Made by a program: the position numbers and the translations under genes. The notes under the pieces were generated by a model. That model saw nothing but the letters and a program-made list of their open reading frames with translations. It ran no database searches and was not told the origin of the DNA. Shown here one piece after another: positions 55,604-64,000 of a stretch of 64,000 bases of DNA (its first letter is position 1; every line of letters begins with the position of its first letter). Source of the stretch: Toxorhynchites rutilus septentrionalis (taxonomy: Eukaryota; Arthropoda; Insecta; Diptera; Culicidae); the NCBI RefSeq assembly GCF_029784135.1, contig NC_073745.1:60451218-60515217 (forward strand), given 5' to 3'.

Positions 55604-58600
55604 AGACCCAAACATTGTTTATTTCGATGAAGGATGGCGAAGATGGTAATTTACGTCCTTTCCTTTCCATTTTGCAATAGTACATTCTTAATGTGCATAT
55701 TGATATCATTTGGTGATAGAGTTTCTGCCCCCAAAATCAGACTACCGTCGCACTCCAAAGAACCGAAGACCTCAAAAAGTAGCCTCCATAAAGAGCATCA
55801 CTGCAATTTCGATGTGTTCCCTTTTTGCTCCGTTTTACACTCTTCTATTGGTGCTATTATAATGCTACACAATGCGCCGTAAAAAAGACCAACTCATCTA
55901 ATAACAGTGCTCCGCCATAAAAGAAACCGACTCACAAACGAAACGAATAAAACCAAGCCCGAATAATGGGGTTTCTCCCCTTCAATGGCATTTTTCCTTC
56001 CACATTTTCTTCTGCTGGAGAGCCCAAGGATGTAATGACAGAAAGAACGCCCCCACATCCTCACTCTTATCATTCACACAGCAAATATAACGACTATCAG
56101 CTCTCTCTTCAAACAAACGAAGGGATCATTTTGCTGGCTGCGATGGTGTTCTGTGTCCGCGCAACTACCCAACTGGCAAACTCCGTGGGCATCCCCATCC
56201 CCATTCCCTATCCGGAGGGAGAAACTCGACCGCTGTTCTCACACAAAAGCCATTACAGTGCTGGCACAAAGCGGCCATAGAATGAAGAGGAAGCATCGTG
56301 TTCCGATGCCGGAGGAGGAGACTATTTTTCGCACCCGAACAGAGTCCAGCGGTGAATGGAATTAAAGATTTCGGTAGAAAATCATTTTTCGTTGACTTTT
56401 TCTGCTACGTTCTTGATGATGGTATTATGAAAAGTATTTGAACTATCTATCGATTAATTTGTAGGATAGTTCGCACTCCTTCTGTGATTAAGTCAAACAC
56501 AGCGTTTTCCCCGCGTTGAGCTGGTTCTACCGTGGGATGTACTTATAAACACATTTAACTTATCGTCACGCTAGCATCCTGATGAGAGGAAGTCGAAGTC
56601 ACACAGAGAAAGCATAAAAATGGGAACTAAAAATGATACGAAGAAAGAGAACCCGAGTAGAAAACAGAAATAAACGATTTCGAGAGCTTACCACCCATCC
56701 TCCTTCGAGGGTACAATATCGACGCGATTCGAGTCAAGCTCCCTTGTAGCCATGCTAATGGGGGGTGGAAAACAGCATTAGTGAGGGGGGGTGGGGTGTT
56801 TAACGCAAAACGTACCAGAGAGCATAAAAATGGGAACATAACCGCGGAAGTTTCGGTTGGGTCTTTCCTTTCTCGGCACCACAACGGATCTCGCAACGGA
56901 GGAAATAAAGGATAGGCTATCGCTCCCTGAGATCGTATTATAAGCATTATAAAAGACACTTTGTTGTGGAGAAGAAAGGGAAGAAAAGCGAGCTCTGAAT
57001 GTTGGTGGGTAATATGTTTTCTGTCTTGAAGAACCAGAAAAAAATGTTCTGAGATTTCTCCATGATTCAGTGAATTCAATTGTTTTTTGTTTGAATTTTT
57101 AACTTCTAAATCAAACAATAATTATTAAATAACACCCTTTAGCAAACACTCCGACACCTCCGTGCAACCCCCAAAACGCTGTTCATATTCTGCTGTTGTT
57201 CTCTGTCGAGGAAAACACAATTTTTCGCATTGTTCCCCAAGCTTTACGTGATCCGACTCCTATATGGAGAGTTCCTACCATAAAACAGATTTTTTTTTTC
57301 ATTTTTCTCCCCATTCTGTCCATTGATGAACAGTCATAGTCACATCATCATCATCACCTTCGTCACTGGCGGCACTCTCCTATTGTTATCATCTATTGTA
57401 TCCCATCGTATGAACGCCACTGAGTGCCCTGCCGCTGGACAGTCATCTTTCATTCGACCTAACCGTGGAATCCGTCCACTATTCATCCAATCAGTTAACA
57501 GTCGAACCGATGCGTGATTCAATCATAATGTAAAAAATACAAATTTGAATGAAAATTATTGCTACTGTTCTTCATGAGGGGGGTGCCCAGAATTTTTGTT
57601 GCCAGGTCTCTCCTATCACGTACCATTGTTGAACCGTGCGTACGTGAGGTTACCTCCTGGCGAAGAATTGAATCAACCCCACGCACATCATTTGGAATGG
57701 CACCTTTGTTGTTGAGCTCTGTAGGAAACGTCAAAATTCCATCGTTTCGCTGCACCAAAAAAGGCCAATCGGTAACAAAAATGGGGGGAACACAATGGGA
57801 GCACCGGCCCACACACACAATCGGAAGTCAGGTCATACTCTAGATTTTGGTACATTGGCGCTCCCCTTTGTGTCGGAGCAATTGTTTGTGCTCAGTGGGG
57901 TGGCAGGGGATAGGCTTTATCATTTGACATGCGGGTCACATGTGCTCGCAGACAAAAGAGCCTGGTGTGGGATGTCAAATACGTGTGATTCGATGTAGGG
58001 ATTCAGAGGCCTGTATGGAATTTTTGCAAAGAAATTGTCTTTCTCCCAGGTGATTAGCGGTGAAGTTGTGAAGTTGTTCGGTGATTTTGCTCTGTTTTCA
58101 TTTCCCTTGAACAAAGATAAATTAAATTTAAAAAATCAAAGGATTGTGTCCCAGACAAGGCCGCATTATTGACGCAGGAATGCAAAACTATTGCTATACT
58201 GAAGAAACATTGTATCTTTTCACTTTGAGAATTCTGTTCAATCTAATCTATCTTTGTACTTATAAAAACATACACCAATAGTTAGTTCAGGTAGATATAA
58301 TGATTGAAGTCTATACTCATAAAATCTATATACTCAGGAAATATTGAGAGGTTCAAATTGAATCCAAGAAACTGGATTCTAATCCAGTTTGGGCACGAAT
58401 TCACCAGAAACTCACACAAACGTGAGTCCCAATAATGCAATATTGTATTGCTTGTAACATAATCTATGATTGTTATCCTGTAGGAATCTTTTTATTTACA
58501 ATCTGTGAAATAAAATATTAAAATTTCAAAACTCTATTTCATATGTTGCTTCGAAACAGCCGGTCCGAATACACATACACGAATACACAATTCAAGAATT

Positions 58601-59330
58601 AACTATTTAGTACAAATATTTGGTTGCAACGACAAAGGCCAACGAATGGATGCTTCTACTGCTTCCAAACAAAATGTCAAATTAACTCTCAGCGTTAACA
58701 TACAAATATACAAAATATACAAAAGTGCTCTTCACCCGATGCCATGAAAATCGACGCACTGCACTTTTGTAAACAACAATTGCAATTCATGTTAATGCAA
58801 CCATCACACAAATGATTTCATTGAGGGGAGATTCTGAGCTGTAGCGGCAAAAACATGCATTTTTCGCGATTCATTATGAAATTTAATCATGATCAGTGTT
58901 GCCACACGTACAGATTGATTGATTTCCAATCTAACAAGCATCAAAGAAGTATTGAGAGTATTTCCAGGGTTCTACGATGGAGTTTTACAACATCTGGAGA
59001 ACGAACTCCGTACCCTCTAAGTAAAATTGTTGATCAAAAATTCGATGCCTAATGCCGCTGCATACGATTTCTCTGTACATAGTCGGAAAAAGAATAAGCT
59101 TCGAAATAGTCTCAGCAACGACACGATGAACTCAATTTCAAGATTGAATTAATTAATTGAATCGTGGCGAAGATCGAAAATTTTATTGAATGATGCAATC
59201 CAAATTTAGAAAAACTATGTGTGAGGATTATCAAACACATGAGTGTTTATCAAACAAGGATTCAAGGATTATCAAACACATGAGTGTTCCGAGGCTTACA
59301 AATGATAATGTACATTTATAGCAAATGTAG
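55604..59330. other. Long spacer without supported gene
   Basis: About 3.7 kb. The longest frames (55966-56280 +, 56627-57118 -, 57559-57843 +) overlap others or lack any domain. A 24-base direct duplication (AGGATTATCAAACACATGAG onward) lies at 59224-59247 and 59265-59288. No transposon ends. Confidence 0.35.
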
Positions 59331-59339
59331 TATTTGTAG

Positions 59340-59660
59340 TAACCAAATGAAAAACAAATTTCTGCATAACTGCATAACTAATCAAGCAAATAGAACCAAA
59401 TTTGGCATGTAGAGGTTTTAGGAGACACAAAATGTTTCTATGGTGATTTGACACTCCTCCCCCTCTCTAATGGAGGGCTGGAATACAAATGAAACAAATT
59501 TCGATGAAGAAATATAAATGACAGTTCATAGTTCAAGTTCAAAGTTCATAGTTCAGTTCAAGAATCATAGGTCTTGTTCAAATTTAAATTCATTTTTGGA
59601 GGCTGTCCACATAACACTTAGATAGAAAAAGCATGATTTTGGACTCCCTAATCCTAACAT
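59340..59660. repeat. Dispersed repeat fragments
   Basis: 59345-59500 holds one unit with CAAATTTCTGCATAACT and AATGTTTCTATGGTG, restarting with AATGAAACAAATTTC at its end, as in a tandem repeat. 59529-59575 is a GTTCATAGTTCAAGTTCAAA microrepeat. 59598-59650 (GGCTGTCCACATAACAC, AAGCATGATTTTGGACTCCC) is an end fragment of the TTA element at 4244-6452. Confidence 0.5.
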
Positions 59661-59836
59661 ACCATATTTCTTCTGTATATTTCGACATTTTTAGGATAAC
59701 AATTATTAGCAAAATAACGAAATTACAATTTTCGACACGCAAAATCGCACTGTAGCTTAGAATGGTTACTGCTAGCTTAGATAGTCAGCAATACATTTTA
59801 CACACATACATTTTAATTCTAATCATTCATTTATTA

Positions 59837-60520
59837 ATTCTCGCGTAACTTTTGAAAAGGTCCAATGTAACATTTTCGTCAACTCGAGAAAAACGAAGTT
59901 GAAGACCCAAACATTATTCCGCGAATTGTCTTAAAAGCTTTTGATCTTTATCGCTACTTTCACCACTAGCAGTCAAGAATAACTCTGAAAAACCAATCGT
60001 AACTGTTGTTCCGTGATTTGAGATTAAAGTTGAAGACTAGGAGCGAAAAATGTTACATTGGACGTTTTGACTACCCGCATTTGCACATTGGACATATTAC
60101 GTTGCACGATAAGGATTTGAAACTAACTACTAAACAACAATCCAAATAACAGCATTTCATTCTAAAGGCAGATTATTATTGTTATCACTCGTTGAATTGC
60201 ACTGAAATCGGTAACAACACCTGTAAGAAACAAAAACTCGAAACGACCGAAGTACGACTTCGTATTGTTTTGACTGCTTTGTTACTTCGGACGTTTCGGG
60301 CGTCGGAGGAAGGAAGCGTCCGAAGTAACAACCGGGCGCTTAAAATCCGAATCTGTACATTGGATATTTTTTGTATCGGCGATAAAATGATGAAGAAGAT
60401 AGATACGTGAACGATTGTTTTTGTAATACATTCAATGATTGAAAACTAATAGCGTGCATCCATTAACTCGATTTGTTTACATTTGTTACATAGGACCTTT
60501 TCAAAAGTTACGCGAGAATT
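59837..60520. mobile_element. Inverted-repeat element, about 684 bp
   Basis: AATTCTCGCGTAACTTTTGA at the left is inverted at the right, with pairing through AAAGGTCC and ATGTAAC (about 33 bp). The motif ACATTGGA recurs inside (60053, 60086, 60355). A 15-bp hairpin lies at 60279-60331. No clean target duplication and no transposase; the frame 60192-60410 reads through the hairpin. Confidence 0.65.
60279..60331. repeat. 15-bp perfect hairpin
   Basis: TTGTTACTTCGGACG at 60279-60293 pairs exactly with 60317-60331; the loop is 23 bases. Located in the middle of the element 59837-60520. Confidence 0.65.
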
Positions 60521-62225
60521 CACAAATACAACAAAATATACAAGGCAATAGCAAAAATGTGTAATGCAATGGTTTTGTATCACAACAACACATACAAATC
60601 TTTCTGATAATTTAAATTTTATATAATTTTTTTAAAATTTTTGCAAGGGTCAAATGACCCGTTGCAGTAGTTAGGGCAGTTTACATATATTTCTCAGTAA
60701 AAAATAACAAGACTCCTCAGTAAACACTGAAAAATACATTCGATGTATGTTTTAAGAAAAATAGTGTAAGCAAATTATGTTGTGACAATGTAGTTTACAA
60801 GAAAATTTTGACTAAAAGCTTAAAATGGGTCATGGGGGGTCATGGTAGGTTTAGTGTTAAGAATATGTTTAATTACGGGGAAGAGCGGTTCATCGGCACT
60901 CTCGATTTTCGATCCACCTTACTCAACTGTGTCCTTTTCCATATTTCAGTTAGTATTTTGAAAAAAAATTCAAGATCTTATCGACCATTCGGCATTAAGT
61001 ATCCAGATGACTTCTTAAATACTCATGGAACGAAAATCATACCAGATAACACTGTGGGGTCATGTTTCGGGGCAAAAAATGAAAGCATATTGGCCCTATC
61101 AGTAAACTTGTTTTATTAATTTTTTGTTAATTTTCCACTAACAAGCCCGAGAATTCTTAAGTTTCTTACAATTTCCTGAGAGTCTTGCCTAAATTACACG
61201 TTTTCCGCTCGTCGAGTATATAAAAAATTCTAGCTTTTCTGTAAAACAGTTTTTTGACATCACGATTTGCCAATTCATCGGCAGCTAAGCTTGTTTACGA
61301 TCTCAACTCCTGTGCTAGAGTCGAATGAATTACAAACTTTAACGCCTCTTTAATACAAAAAGTAAAGAAAGCTCGTGTGCACAAAATACGTAGCGCTGGA
61401 AATACGATTTTTGTAATTTCTCTTAATCGGTGTCGAAAATTACGATTATTTCTGAAAAGATACATTTTTGTTCTCAAGCTCCCCAAATGTTTTTTTTAAT
61501 TTCTTCTAGTTCTAGTTCACTTAGAAAAAAAAATCAAAAAGGAAAGCTTTGTTCGATATTCTTTATTCCACACACAAATTGTGAGTTATATCTTTTGCCC
61601 CATTGGAAAATTCCAAGTTTAAAAATTTTCATGATAACCAAATTATTGCTGATCGGACTTCCTCGATAAGCAATTTGTGCAGTATTCTCCGAACAGTAAC
61701 TCGTTTTCTTCTCCAGTGAATGTGGCTAGTCTGCTTGATCATTTACAGCATGAATATTTAAACATGGTTTGTGGTCTGTTCGATGAAAATTAGTTGAAAC
61801 ATTTTTGGTGAACCATGTATGAGTTATTGCACAAAGTCACCTTGCAAGCACTTTTTCCGTTCGCTCCAGATGCTTATTCCGTTCGTTTCTACGATTCACG
61901 GCAAGAGCTACCTCTCAACTTTTATTCAGATAAAGACCAATGAATGATAAATACGTTTTCGAATAATGCAATTTTTGCAAATTGCTGCAAACGCAACATC
62001 GGATTTCAATTTGTATCTTGGACCAACCCTAATTATTTTAAAATTTCAAACCGAATCTTGTATTGACTCTTTGTTCTTCATCATTTTTTCGATTAATACC
62101 CGAAAACTACTCCCACTTAATGCGTTGAATTGTGGTTCCCATTGAAAAGGTTTTATTCAAGCATATCTTCATTCAAAAGACTCTAATTCCAGATATCCGT
62201 TACAACTTTCATTAATTTATAATTA
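60521..62225. other. AT-rich spacer
   Basis: The frame 60808-61119 (103 codons) has no domain. 61312-61360 weakly resembles the tail of the retroposon at 1165-1377. No gene supported. Confidence 0.35.
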
Positions 62226-62229
62226 TTAC

Positions 62230-62440
62230 TAGCTGACCCGGCAAACGTTGTTTTGCCAAAAAAATTATTTCTAGTGAATATGTTGGTTGTTAAATAAAAA
62301 ATAATTAATGTATTGTAAGTGTGTTTAAACGTTTTAACGATCTACATATACGTGAAACGTTCGATACTCTTGTGTTAGACATATCGAGGAATAGAGCGCC
62401 AAGTCGATGACGATTGAAAAAAAAAAACACAAACCATTCT
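62230..62440. repeat. CTAGCTGACCCGGC-type dispersed repeat end
   Basis: ACTAGCTGACCCGGCAAACG at 62229 is a conserved repeat end. The same motif, diverged, occurs inverted at about 32745-32775 and near 22193-22225. I do not assign it to a superfamily. Confidence 0.45.
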
Positions 62441-62445
62441 TTGTA

Positions 62446-63743
62446 AAGGGTGTGTCACATCAAATTGCATCACGGAAAAAACGCTGTAGAAATTTAATTT
62501 TTAGGAATTTTATCTTCAGCTTTCGCTTATAATCAGATAAGAGTGTATAGATCACGTTGGCCATGCTTCACTGTCAATTTTTCGTAAATTTGGAAAAATG
62601 TCGTCGAACGAAAAAGAGCGTCGTGAATTAATCCTGTGCACTCATTTCGAGAATCCGGAGTTGTCACATCGGGACATCGGTAAGATGCTGGGAATCGTCC
62701 AATCCACGGTCAGCAGAGTACTAAAACGATACTTCGAGAACCTAACCATCGACCGGAAGGTGAAGAACGGCAAAAATGGATGCTCCGTCAGTGAAAAAGA
62801 TCACAAGCGCGTAGTTAAGCAGTTTAGACGTGATCCGAGAAGTTCGGTCCGGGATGTCGCCAATAAGCTGAATTTATCAAGTTCATTCGTCCAGCGGACC
62901 AAGCAGCGGGAGGGCCTGCGTACATACAAGGTTCTGAAGGCTCCTAACCGCAACGAAAGGCAAAACATGGTGGGGAAGACGCGAGCCCGGAAGCTGTACA
63001 CCGAAATGCTACGAAGCCGCATTGCCTGGTAATGGACGACGAAACCTACGTCAAAGCGGACTTTCGTCAGCTGCCGGGCCTGTTGTTCTTCTCCGCAGAG
63101 GACAAATTCAGCGTTCCGGAGGAGATTCGCAAGCAGAAACTATCCAAGTTTGACAAAAAGTACATGGTGTGGCAAGCGATCTGCTCTTGCGGAAAGCGGA
63201 GCGCCCCCTTCGTGATGACCGGCACGATAAACGGGCAGGTTTACCTTAAGGAGTGCCTACAGAAGCGCTTACTACCACTATTGAAGCAGCACGAGGGCCC
63301 GACCATCTTCTGGCCGGATCTCGCTTCGTGCCACTATTCAAAGGACGTGTTGGAGTGGTACGAAGCCAACGGGGTCACCTTCGTGCCAAAGGAAATGAAC
63401 CCGCCCAACGCGCCGGAGCTTCGCCCAATAGAGAAATATTGGGCGATTATGAAGCAGGCCCTCCGGAAGAACCCAAAAGTTGTCAAATCGGAGGCGGACT
63501 TCAAGAGAAAATGGATTTCTGTTAAAAAAAAAACTACAACCTGACGTTGTACAGAACCTTATGGACGGGGTAAAGAGGAAGGTGCGAGCTTACGGGCTTG
63601 GGCTCGAAGTATGAATAAAAAGAAAATGCCAAAAGTTGTTTAATAGTTTTTATTTTACTGTCTAAAATTTTCAAAAGGATCGGTCTACTGGGCGAATTTC
63701 TACAGCGTTTTTTCCGTGATGCAATTTGATGTGACACACCCTT
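62446..63743 (+). mobile_element. ITmD37E transposon, copy 5 (1298 bp)
   Basis: Family ends intact and flanked by TA at 62444-62445 and 63744-63745. Inserted close to the CTAGCTGACCCGGC repeat. Confidence 0.95.
62598..63614 (+). pseudogene. ITmD37E transposase, copy 5, two indels
   Basis: Starts MSSNEK and stays open for about 137 codons. A one-base loss near 63010 (ATGCTACGAAG where siblings read ATGCTGACGAAG) shifts the frame just before the first catalytic MDDE. The second frame (63032-63544) keeps MDDETY, WPDLASC and RPIEKYW, so all three catalytic residues survive. The terminal A-run is ten long after GTT, giving KKKTTT and a stop. Apart from the two indels it is very close to the intact copy. 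Confidence 0.94.
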
Positions 63744-63745
63744 TA

Positions 63746-64000
63746 TTCCATTCCCGATGTATTTCATTAACGAATTTGAAGTGAAAAAAGGAATATATTT
63801 TTGTCGTAAAGTAGACAAATTAAATGAACAGTATCAATATAAATTTCGTTGTTGCAAATGTATTTGTAGCTCTTCATCAAACCACAGAACTCAACACTAA
63901 TATGAGCATTGAATGTTTTGCTCAGCTGAGGCGAATATGGCACTGCCGAACGATTTTCCATGTCAATGTCTGCGTTGTTAATTTTTATGAATGATTGTCT
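63746..64000. other. Spacer at window end
   Basis: Nothing recognised. Confidence 0.35.

Noticed and set aside
56627..57118. 163-codon minus-strand frame
   Set aside because: No recognisable domain, start codon uncertain and no flanking gene structure; not enough to call a gene.
1..64000. CRISPR array, operon or bacterial defence system
   Set aside because: No regular short repeats with unique spacers, no ribosome binding sites, and the splice site plus transposon families are eukaryotic.

Overview
The window looks like a repeat-rich intergenic and intronic stretch of a culicine mosquito genome, probably Aedes. The reasons are an ITmD37E-type transposon family, several DD34D, DD41D and DD34E mariner/Tc1 relics, many short inverted-repeat elements with TA, TTAA, TTA or 8-bp target duplications, AT-rich spacers, and one exon of a group B Sox gene with an insect-like intron. 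The genus call is an inference. Nothing is prokaryotic, and no rRNA, CRISPR array or operon is visible.

The only convincing host gene piece is at 26698-27109 (+). It is a terminal exon that starts inside the HMG box of a group B Sox protein, directly after a clean splice acceptor. Its upstream exons lie outside the window, so about 1.6 kb of the preceding sequence is probably intron. A tRNA-Leu(AAG)-like sequence lies at 18645-18725 (-).

Almost everything else that can be named is mobile DNA, often nested. From the left: a hAT-type MITE (506-997), a short retroposon (1165-1377), a 2.4-kb hAT relic with a second hAT-like element inside it (1595-3974), a TTA-flanked element holding a decayed DD37E-type transposase and a pogo-like MITE (4244-6452), and a second hAT relic (6894-8442). 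Five ITmD37E copies follow (11804, 18749, 29398, 32912, 62446); the copy at 32912-34177 encodes an uninterrupted 338-aa transposase. A Tc1-like family with doubled terminal repeats is present at 13985-15851 and 44055-45202. A pogo-type element at 20442-23780 contains a 1.3-kb mariner. A fold-back mariner lies at 31537-32202 and a fold-back MITE at 37096-38005. A DD41D element sits inside a pogo-like MITE at 40362-42047. A Tc1 relic split by a retroposed insert lies at 42931-43985, a BEL/Pao gag fragment at 45861-46528, and another Tc1 relic split by a 101-bp poly(A) insert at 54339-55100.

The elements record an order of insertion. In four cases (Tc1 at 44055, DD41D at 40469, the TTAA MITE at 55314, the hAT MITE at 506) a related unoccupied copy of the target repeat is elsewhere in the window. 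Only the transposase at 33009-34025 is open throughout. Four of the five family members are broken at the same A-run, and each also carries other lesions. The remaining intervals (8.5-11.3, 34.2-37.1, 38.0-40.3, 46.5-48.0, 55.6-59.3, 60.5-62.2 kb) hold no gene I can support.
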